Assembly (NCBI GenBank): GCA_947259495.1
Contig: CAMYLV010000020.1
Coordinates: 58,030-122,029 of the forward strand
Length of the DNA stretch: 64,000 nt
DNA from: an uncultured Desulfobacterales bacterium
Lineage (GTDB): Bacteria > Desulfobacterota > Desulfobacteria > Desulfobacterales > JAHEIW01
Direction of reading: 5' to 3'
Shown one piece after another: positions 25,517 through 34,211 of the stretch. The notes below the pieces were generated by a model. That model saw nothing but the letters and a program-made list of their open reading frames with translations. It was not told the origin of the DNA and did not search any database. The first letter of the stretch is position 1, and each line of letters starts with the position of its first letter. Position numbers and translations under genes: made by a program.

Positions 25517-27654
25517 GAATTCACACCGTTGGCCCTGAGCAATTCCACGACTTCATCAAAATCGATTCCGAGGCGTTTGACCGTTTTATGCGTCGGAATC
25601 CCATCCGGTGTCCATCCTCGGCGCTTATAAACGGCATCTTTGAGTTTTTCGTATTGCTCTTCGCGCTGTTTGCGCAACTGGGTCAGTTTTTCAGCGGTAC
25701 TTTTTCCGTCAATATCCGCTTTGTAAATTTCGGCCAGCTGCTTATCGTAGCGTTCGGCCCGGGATTCATATTCCGTTTCGGTGACGGGACCCACCGCCCG
25801 GTAGGGGAGATCATCGTGCTGGCGGCGGCCAAAGCCCATTCGCAGGTTAAAAATCCGCTGAAAGTTATAAACGCTTTCACTCATTTTAATCAGGTCGTCG
25901 GGGTCGACTTCATTGCCGGTAATGGCACTGAAATAATCCGCATACCACCGGACATGTTTCAAGACCTTAGCCGGCTCGGCAGTGTCTTTGTTGTCTTCGG
26001 GGATAATGTCGTTCCAGGGCAGCTTGCACAGGCCGCAGAGCCCGAACCAGGTTCGAAACATGGGAAACCAGTGCAACGCTTCGGCTTTCTGCTCGAAAGT
26101 CGGCATAAAGTTATGAACCATATCCAGGAAAATCAGCCAGGCCTCATCATGCTGGGGGCCCTTGAGCGCCAGTCCGTAGCCGCCCTGCTGGGCCAAAGAT
26201 TCCTTGGTCATGTATTCTGAAAATTCCAACCCTTTAGCCTCCATTCCGATGTCCTGCATGATCGTCGCATCCGCGCCGAAATCCTTTGCGAAAAGGGCTT
26301 TCATTCTGCGGACGCCCTGGCCAACGATTTGACCGAAGCCCTCTCCAGCCGCCATTTGATGCACGATCTCCAGAGCAGCGTCACGGTTGCCGAAATGAAG
26401 ATCCAGACCGCCGGTATGGCTTTGGTCGATCAGTCCCATTTCAAAGCACTCCATCACAAAGGCAATGCCCGTGCCCACAGATATCGTATCCAGACCGTAG
26501 GCATCAGAATAAAAATTCATCTCTGCCACCGTGTGCGGATCGAATATACCCAGATTCGAGCCGCAGCCGGCGATGGTTTCATATTCAGGCCCATCGACAA
26601 AAACTTTTTTACCTTTGTACGGTCCGGTCAATGGAACAAAATCTTTTATTCCGTGCGAGCAGGCCACCGTGCAGCCCATCCAGCAGCCGTCAAAGCCCGG
26701 ATCAAACATGCGCCGGTAAACTTCCTGGCCTAGGTTGGGGGCCTGGGTGTGTTGGCCGTAACGAAAATTATGGGTCGGCAGCAGGTCGTGATCATTCATA
26801 ATGGTAACCAGGTGGGTGGTGCCAATTTTGGCCATTTCGTTTTGCTTGGGATCCAGTTCAACAATTTCACGGGAATGCTGCTTGGCCACATTTTTCAAGC
26901 GGGCTTTGTCCGCCGGCTTATTAGTATCGGCGGTGACATTGTTCCAGCAGGCGACTACGGCCTTCAAACCTTTGTCGGCGAAAACGGACCCGACACCGCC
27001 CCGGCCGGCCTGTTTGTAGCGGGCGCGTTTGCGTTTGGAGTCATACCAGGTAAAATTTAGGCAGCCGATCAAGGTGTTTTTAGCCCCGGGGCCTGTTGAT
27101 ACCACCGAAATGTTGCGCGGTTTCCCCTGGGCAAAGTGCTCGGTTAAAATGGCAGACAGCTCATAGGCATTTTCCGGCAGACCGCTGGTTTCGAAAAGCT
27201 GAATCTTTTGGTTGACGCCGTCAATAAAGACGACCATCTCTGCGGTCGTTTTGCCCTGGATTTCCAGGGCATCGAAGCCGGCGAATTTAAGGTAAGGGCC
27301 GAAATAACCGCCGACGTTAGAATCGATTACCGATGCGGTGGTCGGCGACAGGGTGGCCACGATGCTTTTGCCGGAACCCGGATAAATAGGGGTTCCCCCC
27401 AGCGGGCCAGCCGCAATACAGAGGGCATTTTCAGGATCATTCCAGCGGGTGGAGGGCTGAACCGCGTTCCACAGCAGCCAGAGATCATAGCCTTTGCCGC
27501 CGATAAACGTTTTTTTGGTTTTCTCGGCGACCGGTTTAATTGCAATTTGAGGGTCCGAAAGATTGATATATAAGGTCTGGTCGGTGTAGCCATTTTCCAT
27601 TTCGGGTCTCTTGTAATCTAAGGTTTTTGCGTCTTTGAAATCATAATCCGGCAT
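25513..27654 (-). CDS. Tungsten-type aldehyde ferredoxin oxidoreductase
   Basis: A 713-residue AOR-family enzyme that oxidises aldehydes to acids with ferredoxin, using a tungsto-bispterin and one [4Fe-4S] cluster. The N-terminal domain has LYINLSDPQIA, FIGGKGYDLWLLWN, AAGPLGGTPIYPGSGKS and the GRGGVGSVFADKGLKAVV loop. Cluster cysteines are visible in GCWMGCTVACSHG (about 327-339) and FGLCGLCKLPW. VDGPEYETIAGCGSNLG is the conserved pterin-contact region. The ATG at 27654 has AGGAG seven bases upstream. It lies after two flavin/iron-sulfur dehydrogenase genes, but 249 bases containing a MITE-like element intervene. The aldehyde is not evident. Confidence 0.93.
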   Translation of the reverse strand: MPDYDFKDAKTLDYKRPEMENGYTDQTLYINLSDPQIAIKPVAEKTKKTFIGGKGYDLWLLWNAVQPSTRWNDPENALCIAAGPLGGTPIYPGSGKSIVATLSPTTASVIDSNVGGYFGPYLKFAGFDALEIQGKTTAEMVVFIDGVNQKIQLFETSGLPENAYELSAILTEHFAQGKPRNISVVSTGPGAKNTLIGCLNFTWYDSKRKRARYKQAGRGGVGSVFADKGLKAVVACWNNVTADTNKPADKARLKNVAKQHSREIVELDPKQNEMAKIGTTHLVTIMNDHDLLPTHNFRYGQHTQAPNLGQEVYRRMFDPGFDGCWMGCTVACSHGIKDFVPLTGPYKGKKVFVDGPEYETIAGCGSNLGIFDPHTVAEMNFYSDAYGLDTISVGTGIAFVMECFEMGLIDQSHTGGLDLHFGNRDAALEIVHQMAAGEGFGQIVGQGVRRMKALFAKDFGADATIMQDIGMEAKGLEFSEYMTKESLAQQGGYGLALKGPQHDEAWLIFLDMVHNFMPTFEQKAEALHWFPMFRTWFGLCGLCKLPWNDIIPEDNKDTAEPAKVLKHVRWYADYFSAITGNEVDPDDLIKMSESVYNFQRIFNLRMGFGRRQHDDLPYRAVGPVTETEYESRAERYDKQLAEIYKADIDGKSTAEKLTQLRKQREEQYEKLKDAVYKRRGWTPDGIPTHKTVKRLGIDFDEVVELLRANGVNS

Positions 27655-27698
27655 GTGTTTGCTCCTAAATAAATAATGGGTTTGCCATAAATACTATT

Positions 27699-27798
27699 TA
27701 TACCGCTTTCCATAATAGTGTTCCGATATACGGAAGTGGGGCATAAGTGGTTGTAGAAAAAAACGTTTGAATACCGGCACGTTTTTTGACAACCACTT
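27699..27798 (-). repeat. MITE-like palindromic element, copy (minus orientation)
   Basis: About 100 bases, close to the 20.2-kb copy: on the plus strand TATACCGCTTTCCATAATAG, GTTCCGATATACGGAAGTGG, then GGTTGTAG, hairpin, and TTGACAACCACTT. It separates the AOR gene from the upstream dehydrogenase genes. Confidence 0.85.
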
Positions 27799-27903
27799 GC
27801 CGATTCGCAATCAAGCTTCAATCTTCGATAATTCAGGAAATTCGCTAGCCCGCCGCAAGAATCATGCAATTCAGCATGCGTAGCAATGTGCCGGCCGCAA
27901 GGC

Positions 27904-29055
27904 CTACTTGAGCGCTTCCTGGCCCTTAAATATACGGTAGGGCGAAAACGCTTCTAAAATTATTTGATCATCGGCGGTGGTTTGTTCCGCAATCAACCGG
28001 GCAACCACTTCCCCGGCCCCCGGTCCGAGCATCAACCCCTGGCCGCACATACCCGTAATATGCAGCAAGCCCCTGATCTGGCGGTTCCATCCCACCAGGG
28101 GAGAGCCGTCCGGGGTCATCGGATAAAGACCGCGCCAGGTCCGGCGCACCCTTAAGTTTTTCAGCCGCGGCAGCAGATGCACCAGGCGGGCACCTACCTG
28201 GGGTAGAAATTCAGCGGTTTCGCCTTTGTCGGTACCGATGATCGGCGGATCGGGGGTGATACAGAATATTACCTGTCCGTGCAGATTCTGGTAGAAATAA
28301 AAATTCTTAGATCCCGACCCGGGGCGGATGTCCACCACCATGCACTTAAAAAACGGCCTAACCGGTTCCGTGATGGCGCCTTCGTGGGAATCCGGTACCA
28401 CCTTCAGGTCAATGCCGACGGTCCGGCCCAGTTCCGGTGAAAAAGGCCCGGCCGTATCAACGATGATCGGAGCACTGTATTCAGACTGTTCGGTCTCCAC
28501 GCCGACGACGCGGTCATTCTCAACCCGTATGTTGCGAACGCGCTCCTTAAAATGAAATGCGACGCCCAGATCGACGGCCCGGTGATAAAAAGCATTAACG
28601 GTCAGAAGCGGAGAAATCGACCCATCATCCGGTGAGAAGGTGCCGCCCCGCAACCTCTGGGGATTGATACCGGGTATGATTTGCTGGATGCTGTCCGGCC
28701 CCATGAAATCTATGTTGAGCCCATATTTCTTCTGGACGGGCAGCAGTTTTTTCAGCACGGTTTCATCCTGCTGGCGATAAACTGGAAAGGCATATCCGCC
28801 CGGGAGCCATTCGATGTTATCGCCATGCAGGTCCTGCCAGGTTGCAAGAATTTCAAGGGACCGCCGGCAGGTCAGTATTTTGGCAGGATCCGAATGGGTT
28901 GCCCGGATGCCGCCGATGGCGTGCTTGTTTTCGCCCTGTCCCGGTGACGGGTGCATATCGATCACACGGGTCTTGATACCAAGTTCACCTAACGCCAGGG
29001 CTGTCGGCACGCCCACCGATCCGGCCCCAACAATGATAACATCACTTGTTTTCAA
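27904..29055 (-). CDS. FAD-dependent amino/imino-acid oxidoreductase (DAO family, HcnC/LhpB-like)
   Basis: A 383-residue flavoprotein of the D-amino-acid oxidase/glycine oxidase fold. The N-terminal dinucleotide loop is DVIIVGAGSVGVPTALALG; further VVGVETEQSEYSAPIIVDTAGPFS and the C-terminal GLYPMTPDGSPLVGW with HITGMCGQGLMLGPGAGEVVA. This subunit is the catalytic beta subunit in multi-subunit dehydrogenases (hydrogen cyanide synthase, D-hydroxyproline or opine dehydrogenase). The start is TTG at 29055, five bases after GGAGGAGG, overlapping the upstream gene's stop by 14 bases; the frame is open to 29106, which would need a 65-base overlap. The substrate is unknown. Confidence 0.88.
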   Translation of the reverse strand: MKTSDVIIVGAGSVGVPTALALGELGIKTRVIDMHPSPGQGENKHAIGGIRATHSDPAKILTCRRSLEILATWQDLHGDNIEWLPGGYAFPVYRQQDETVLKKLLPVQKKYGLNIDFMGPDSIQQIIPGINPQRLRGGTFSPDDGSISPLLTVNAFYHRAVDLGVAFHFKERVRNIRVENDRVVGVETEQSEYSAPIIVDTAGPFSPELGRTVGIDLKVVPDSHEGAITEPVRPFFKCMVVDIRPGSGSKNFYFYQNLHGQVIFCITPDPPIIGTDKGETAEFLPQVGARLVHLLPRLKNLRVRRTWRGLYPMTPDGSPLVGWNRQIRGLLHITGMCGQGLMLGPGAGEVVARLIAEQTTADDQIILEAFSPYRIFKGQEALK

Positions 29056-31144
29056 GGCGACCTCCTCCGTGTGCCCCGGCCAGTATGCCAATCGGAACCT
29101 CGACAAACAGGGGCCGATCGACGCGATCCGTTACCGTGCCCAGATCGATGCCTTCTTCCTGAAAGATCCGCCAGATCATTGGCCGGCAGGTTTTTGAGCC
29201 GCAGGCACCCATGCCGGCGCGGGTTAATGCTTTTAGCTGATTGATATCTCTGACGCCCTTGCAGATGGTCGCTTTGATTTCACCGGCCGTTATGCGTTCG
29301 CAACGACAGATGATGGCGTCATCCGGTGGCAGCTCTTTTTCATATATGAGGGAAGGCTCGATTTGTTGGTCCTGCACCCAGATGCCCATAGCTGCTTTTG
29401 CCACTTTTTTAGCAACTTTAATCTGTACCAGCAAAGTGCCCGGATACTTGCGTCGGGTCGATACTTTCTCTACGGGATAATATCCCAGGATGGCCCCGTC
29501 CACATCGGTAACCGGGACTTTCTGCCCGACCTCAACCCGCTCGCGCCAAATTTCATAAGGCAGGGTGACCAGGGGGTGCTCGGGGTCATCCCGATAGTCG
29601 ACCAGAATCATCGACAGCCCCGGGCAAACAGCCACACAACTGCCGCAGCCGGTACAGGCATCTAAATCGATGATATAAGGCAAGCCGGTGATTTCATCAC
29701 GCTCGGTTCGAATGGCACCGACCGGGCATACCGACGTGCAAGGATTGCAGGGCACCTCCTGGTAGCAATGGAAAATCGGAAATACCCCTTCTTCCCGGTT
29801 CGGCTGTTTACGACTCACGGCAGAACCGGGTTTGGATTTTAAAATAGTGGCTTTTTCATTCCACTCCGCGGGGATCTCGCCGACCGGCAATCCAAGTGAT
29901 TGTGCGATTTTCAAACCCTCTATCTTGCCCGTGAACATCGCCGCCGATGCCTCGGCAATTTCCTGGGCGTCTCCGGCACAAAAGACATCCATGCCCCACT
30001 GGCGGGCTTTTAAATAAAATTCGTTGACTTCGGCCAGTCCGACGGCGATCAGTACGGTATCCACCGTAAACGTTTTGTGGGTGCCTGGAACCACCTGCCA
30101 GTCCTGATCCAGGCGGGCAATGGTGACCGATTCCACCTTATCCTGTCCAACCGCAGCCACAACGGTGTGACCGGTTAAAATCGGCACACCCAACCGTTTG
30201 AGTTTATCGGCATGAACCTTGTATCCGCCGACCTGGGGCAAGGCCTCGATGAGGGCCGCCACTTCGATGCCGGCCTGGATGGCATGGTAGCCGGCGATGA
30301 GTCCCACATTGCCGCCGCCGACGATAAGTACCTTTTCCGATGATTTGATCAGATCGCGGTTGACCAACGTTTGAAACGCACCGGCACCGTAAACCCCCGG
30401 CAAGGTGTTGCCCGGAAACGACAACATCTTTTCCCTGGCACCGGTGGCAATCAACAGCTTTTTAGGTTTAATTTGCTGATAGCGTCTGCGCTTAACCCCC
30501 TTAACGGCGCCAATAATTTTATCTGAAAAAACACCGACCGCCGTGGTATTTAACCAGAATTCAACCGAGGCGAGTTTGTTTATCTCTTCTTTTAATATGG
30601 TCGCGATCTCAAAACCGCGGGTTCCAGCGTAAGAATCTTCGACCGAGCCGAAAAATTTATGGGTTTGCAGAACCAGTTTCCCCCCGGGCCGGTCTTTATC
30701 ATCGAGAATCAGGGTTTCAACACCGAGCCTGCCCAGTTCCACCGCCGCGGCCAGTCCCGCCGGGCCGGCACCGATGATCAAAACGTCTACTTTTTTTACA
30801 GCCGCTGAATGAATTTGCGGCTCGACATCATCTTCCGGCAATTGGGGCAAACCCTCAACACTTTCGACGACCATGCCCTCCGCCAGCGGCGTCATGCACG
30901 ACTTGACCGGCAGACCATCGGCAATAACCAGGCATTGGGAGCACTGCCCATTGGCACAGAACAAACCCTGGGGACTGTTATCCTTGGGATGGTGTCCGAA
31001 TATTTGAATGCCGTTGGCAAAAAGAGTCGACGATATCATTTCGCCTTCATATCCAGTCAGCTTTTTGCCATTCCAGGCAAAGGTAATTTCTTTATTTTCA
31101 GGAATCTCCAGAATGGGATGCTTGGTGATGCGCTTAAGGGCCAT
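29042..31144 (-). CDS. Fused iron-sulfur/FAD-NAD dehydrogenase alpha subunit (HcnA-HcnB-like with added ferredoxin and BFD domains)
   Basis: A 700-residue fusion. N-terminal [2Fe-2S] domain (GLFCANGQCSQCLV, CMTPL; residues about 15-90), FAD/NAD pyridine-nucleotide oxidoreductase domain (VLIIGAGPAGLAAAVELG near residue 124; VLIVGGGNVGLIAG), a two-cluster ferredoxin insert (CNPCTSVCPVGA, CTGCGSCVAVCP) and a C-terminal BFD-like [2Fe-2S] domain (ICRCERITAGEI, GACGSKTCRP). In HcnABC and LhpBEF relatives these parts are separate proteins and lack the ferredoxin insert, which here suggests electron delivery to ferredoxin in an anaerobe. It overlaps the catalytic subunit gene by 14 bases, so the two are translated together. 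Confidence 0.9.
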   Translation of the reverse strand: MALKRITKHPILEIPENKEITFAWNGKKLTGYEGEMISSTLFANGIQIFGHHPKDNSPQGLFCANGQCSQCLVIADGLPVKSCMTPLAEGMVVESVEGLPQLPEDDVEPQIHSAAVKKVDVLIIGAGPAGLAAAVELGRLGVETLILDDKDRPGGKLVLQTHKFFGSVEDSYAGTRGFEIATILKEEINKLASVEFWLNTTAVGVFSDKIIGAVKGVKRRRYQQIKPKKLLIATGAREKMLSFPGNTLPGVYGAGAFQTLVNRDLIKSSEKVLIVGGGNVGLIAGYHAIQAGIEVAALIEALPQVGGYKVHADKLKRLGVPILTGHTVVAAVGQDKVESVTIARLDQDWQVVPGTHKTFTVDTVLIAVGLAEVNEFYLKARQWGMDVFCAGDAQEIAEASAAMFTGKIEGLKIAQSLGLPVGEIPAEWNEKATILKSKPGSAVSRKQPNREEGVFPIFHCYQEVPCNPCTSVCPVGAIRTERDEITGLPYIIDLDACTGCGSCVAVCPGLSMILVDYRDDPEHPLVTLPYEIWRERVEVGQKVPVTDVDGAILGYYPVEKVSTRRKYPGTLLVQIKVAKKVAKAAMGIWVQDQQIEPSLIYEKELPPDDAIICRCERITAGEIKATICKGVRDINQLKALTRAGMGACGSKTCRPMIWRIFQEEGIDLGTVTDRVDRPLFVEVPIGILAGAHGGGRLENK

Positions 31145-31206
31145 GATTTGGTACCATTAATATTTTAAAATAATTTGAATGATCATTAAACCGAATTGAT
31201 TTTATT

Positions 31207-31447
31207 CAAATTTTAAATCCGAAGCACGAAACCCGAAATCCGAAACAAATCCGAAATTATACCGCTTGTCATAATAATGTTCTGAAAAAAATGATGGCGG
31301 CATAAGTGTTGTAGCAAAAAAACGTCCCGCAATCGGAACGTTTTTTTGACAACCACTATAAAAAGAGCAAAATTCAAAACGCTGAAATTCGAATTTAGGA
31401 TTTTGAAATTGTTTCGAGTTTCGATATTCGGATTTCGAATTTTTTGT
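31207..31447. repeat. Word-repeat inverted repeat (GAAATCCGAA type) with an element in its loop
   Basis: The left arm (31207-31258) repeats AAATCCGAAGCACGAAACCC, CCGAAATCCGAAAC. The right arm (31371-31447) repeats AAATTCGAATTTAGG, GTTTCGAGTTTCG and ATTCGGATTTCGAATTTT. Between the arms sits a complete MITE-like element (31258-31360). Confidence 0.7.
31258..31360 (-). repeat. MITE-like palindromic element, full copy (minus orientation)
   Basis: 103 bases, near-identical to the 36.2-kb and 54.1-kb copies read on the other strand: ends TATAGTGGTTGTCA and TGACAAGCGGTATA, internal hairpin AAAAAAACGTTCCG/CGGGACGTTTTTTT, then CTACAACACTTATGCCGCC. Confidence 0.92.
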
Positions 31448-31469
31448 GATCGTCATTAGAAAATGGCCG

Positions 31470-32231
31470 TCAGGGTATTTGTGGTTTTATGTTTTCAGCT
31501 GCGTAGTTATCCTTTTTTGCCTGTTCTCTGCTTTTCATATACTGATTGAACCTGTGAACATGGTCGCGGGCCAGCTGGCGAGCATGGTCGGCCTGGCCTT
31601 TTTCAACCGCCTGCACCAGATCGCATAGGTCCTGATAGTTTTCCTGCAATTCGCGTTCATCCATGGAAAGAAACTCGTCATAATAGCGATGGATGTTGTC
31701 GTGGACGGAATGCAGCACCGATATGTAAATTGGATTTGCCGTAACCTGTGCCAGGGTCATGTGGATGCGTTTGTCAATTTCAATAAATGCATTTCGTTGC
31801 GAAAGGCCCGCATCGATGCACTTGCGGGCCGCGCCTAATAGTTCGGTGAGCTTGTCGATGTCTGCCGCCGAACTTCTTGCGGCTGCACGGGCAGCGACAA
31901 TCCCCTCCACATCTTCACGAAATTCAGCTAGATGATTCAGTGAAACCTTTTGAGACCGGATTAACAACGCCAGACCTTCGCTAACCTGATCGGCATTTAG
32001 GTCTTTAACCACCGAACCGCCGCCCACCCCGAGTTTGATTTCGATTAAGCCCTTTTGCTCCAGAACCCGCAGCGCTTCGCGCAATGTACCGCGACTGATA
32101 TTAAACGTGTCTTTGAGCTGCCGCTCGGACGGCAGCGTGTCTCCGGTCTTCAGTCGTCCGTCGAGGATGGCTTCCTGGATTTGCGCGACGACATCCTGAA
32201 AAACCTTGGTTTGTTTGGCGGCCTGGAACAT
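31470..32231 (-). CDS. GntR-type transcriptional regulator, FadR subfamily
   Basis: A 253-residue regulator. The N-terminal winged helix reads VVAQIQEAILDGRLKTGDTLP, SERQLKDTFNISRGTLREALRVLEQKGLIEI; the C-terminal all-helical FCD ligand domain has the metal-binding pattern FREDVEGIVAARAA, IDKRIHMTLAQ and HVHRFNQYM. FCD-type regulators usually sense small carboxylates. AAGGA lies nine bases before the ATG. It has a consensus promoter with an overlapping palindrome upstream (32362-32402), which suggests autoregulation, and is the obvious candidate regulator of the dehydrogenase/AOR genes downstream. Confidence 0.93.
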   Translation of the reverse strand: MFQAAKQTKVFQDVVAQIQEAILDGRLKTGDTLPSERQLKDTFNISRGTLREALRVLEQKGLIEIKLGVGGGSVVKDLNADQVSEGLALLIRSQKVSLNHLAEFREDVEGIVAARAAARSSAADIDKLTELLGAARKCIDAGLSQRNAFIEIDKRIHMTLAQVTANPIYISVLHSVHDNIHRYYDEFLSMDERELQENYQDLCDLVQAVEKGQADHARQLARDHVHRFNQYMKSREQAKKDNYAAENIKPQIP

Positions 32232-32619
32232 AGGCGCATTTCCTTAAAAATAAAAATCAATCACGAAAACACGAAAGGGAAAAATCACGAAATTTTATTT
32301 AATTTTTAGTGTTTACATATTTTTATGCTTTCGGGGAAAGAATATCACATCAGTATCATAGAATGGTTAGACCATTATAATATTTAAATTCTCTCATGTC
32401 AATAAAACTAAACGAATTTTTCCTACACAATCGCTAACGATAATTTATTTAGGATAGGTTCAGATTATTTCCTTGACTAAAATCAGGACAGGCTTTAATT
32501 TGCAGAAATCTCAGGAGAAAATTACACGATCCATGCCATCTAGCCGGCGAGCCCGGGCGGGGGCCGACAGTTTTTCAGCGTTTTGTGTGATCAAAATTAG
32601 CCGATCGGAGTCTTGCATT
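32232..32619. other. Intergenic region between the GntR regulator and proC
   Basis: Holds the GntR promoter/operator (32362-32402) and a weak word repeat at 32260-32333 (CACGAAAACACGAAAGG, AATCACGAAATTTT, then AATTTTTAGTG). The frame of proC is open to 32473, but that part shows no protein-like pattern. Confidence 0.5.
32362..32402 (-). promoter_or_regulatory. Consensus sigma-70 promoter overlapped by a FadR-type operator
   Basis: On the minus strand TTGACA (32402-32397), a 17-base spacer, and TATAAT (32379-32374): a perfect consensus. The -10 runs into the palindrome AATGGTCTAACCATT (32376-32362), whose TGGT-N3-ACCA core is the established recognition pattern of FadR/PdhR/LldR-type regulators. 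The gene it serves, 131 bases downstream, encodes such a regulator. Confidence 0.85.
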
Positions 32620-33489
32620 ATGTTAAGAGACAAACAAATTTGCATTATTGGTACGGGCAATATGGGAGAAGCTCTCATCAGCGGTCTAATCAGCTCGGCG
32701 TCATCCAAGCCCAAAAATATCATTTGCACAGATATTCATGAGGCCAAACTGAAAGCCATACGGGAAAAATACGGGGTTCAAACAACACCCAAAAATCTGG
32801 ATGCAGTTGCCGATTCAGACATTGCTATTTATGCCGTCAAGCCCCAGATCATGGCGGCCGTTCTCAACGAAACTGCCGAAAAACTCGATATGTCCAAACT
32901 AATTATTTCGATTGCCGCCGGTGTTCCCATGGAAGCCATCGAGTCCTGTCTGAACAAAAAACTGCGTCTCATACGGGTCATGCCCAACATTGCAGCGGCG
33001 GTTAAAGAAGCGGCCACGGCAGTTGCGGCCGGAAAACATGCCACAGATGAGGATATCAAGCTGGCGATGACCATTTTCAATTCCATCGGTAAGACAGTTT
33101 TTATTCCTGAAAATTACCTGATGGATGCGATTACCGGGTTGAGCGGCAGTGGTCCGGCCTATATCTTTTTGATCGTTGAAGCCATGGCCGATGCCGGTGT
33201 CAAAGTAGGTTTGTCACGCCAGGAAGCCCTCTTTTTGTCCGCCCAGACGGTTTTGGGGGCTGCCAAAATGTTGATGGAGACCCAGGAACACCCGGGCCAG
33301 CTCAGAGATCGGGTGACTTCGCCGGGAGGTACGGCGATTGCCGGTCTGGCCACCCTGGAAAGTGGTGGATTGCGCACCACCCTGATCAATGCGGTGGAGG
33401 TAGCAACAAATCGCTCCCGGGAACTGGGCCAAATGATGATAAAAAATTTCTCCAATAATTGCCCCGCCGATCCCTCGGCCGGCAGGTGA
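32620..33489 (+). CDS. proC: Pyrroline-5-carboxylate reductase
   Basis: NADPH-dependent last step of proline synthesis, 289 residues. The N-terminal loop ICIIGTGNMGEALISGL, the middle VMPNIAAAV and the C-terminal signature GSGPAYIFLIVEAMADAGV with SPGGTAIAGL are complete. The ATG at 32620 has GGAG nine bases upstream; the frame is open 49 codons further up without Shine-Dalgarno support. It is divergent from the GntR regulator and lies beside an imino-acid dehydrogenase-like locus, which may or may not be meaningful. Confidence 0.97.
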   Translation: MLRDKQICIIGTGNMGEALISGLISSASSKPKNIICTDIHEAKLKAIREKYGVQTTPKNLDAVADSDIAIYAVKPQIMAAVLNETAEKLDMSKLIISIAAGVPMEAIESCLNKKLRLIRVMPNIAAAVKEAATAVAAGKHATDEDIKLAMTIFNSIGKTVFIPENYLMDAITGLSGSGPAYIFLIVEAMADAGVKVGLSRQEALFLSAQTVLGAAKMLMETQEHPGQLRDRVTSPGGTAIAGLATLESGGLRTTLINAVEVATNRSRELGQMMIKNFSNNCPADPSAGR

Positions 33490-33601
33490 TTACCTGGAGA
33501 TCTCAACTCCCGGATTTGCCACCGATAGAAATTAATGTTAAAGTTTACTAGATCAAATTGATCCAACGGTTAACAAATTCAACACCATCGATAGGATGAG
33601 A

Positions 33602-34033
33602 ATGAAGTTCAAAGCCTCCGGTCTCGTCGTACTGTTCTTATTTATTTCAGTGTTTATTTTCATTAACGGTTCTGCATCTTCAACCGGGATTCAGTGGCAT
33701 TCTTATGATGACGGAATGGCGCGCGGCAAATTTGAAAAAAAGAAGGTGTTTTTACATTTTACCGCAGCGTGGTGCTATTATTGCGGTGTAATGGAGAAGG
33801 AGACGTTTAAAGACCCGGCGATCATCTCATTTTTAAATGAAAAGTTTATTTCCATCAAAGTCGATTATGACAAAGAATCAGGCACGTCTGACATCTACGC
33901 TGTCAGGGGCCTGCCGGATACCATATTTTTAGCGGAAAATGGCAGCATCATCGGGCGCCGCCCCGGATATATACCGCCGAATGTAATGAAATTCATCTTA
34001 AAAACAATTCTGGAAGAGCGTGCTCAGGATTAA
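33602..34033 (+). CDS. Secreted or membrane-tethered thioredoxin-like protein
   Basis: A 143-residue protein with an N-terminal hydrophobic segment (ASGLVVLFLFISVFIFI) that looks like a signal peptide or anchor, then a thioredoxin_7-type domain with the redox pair in FTAAWCYYCGVMEKETF (CYYC, near residue 57) and the cis-Pro region VRGLPDTIFL. It probably acts in the periplasm as a thiol-disulfide oxidoreductase. AGGA is five bases before the ATG at 33602; an ATG at 33596 has no such site. Confidence 0.85.
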   Translation: MKFKASGLVVLFLFISVFIFINGSASSTGIQWHSYDDGMARGKFEKKKVFLHFTAAWCYYCGVMEKETFKDPAIISFLNEKFISIKVDYDKESGTSDIYAVRGLPDTIFLAENGSIIGRRPGYIPPNVMKFILKTILEERAQD

Positions 34034-34211
34034 TCATCTTCTTTTGAATTTACCGCGCCGTGACACCACGATCACCCCGCCGAGGGGACTGCTTTAGATA
34101 CCACCGAGCCGCCAAGCGAGGGCCGCATCGCATTAACATCTAATTCTAACAATAGGATTTGAAACCATCGATTATCAGCGTCTCAAAGAAGTCATCCATA
34201 ATTCCCGTCCA

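Larger units (their letters stand above)
31145..31469. other. Gene-free interval between the dehydrogenase operon and its likely regulator
   Basis: Contains a word-repeat inverted repeat with a MITE-like element in its loop. No promoter with both hexamers was identified for the dehydrogenase genes. TTGGTACCA at 31149-31157 resembles half sites of a FadR-type operator without the usual spacer; I do not count it as a site. Confidence 0.5.

Noticed and set aside
31145..31160. Second FadR-type operator at the dehydrogenase start
   Set aside because: TGGTACCA lacks the three-base spacer of the TGGT-N3-ACCA site.
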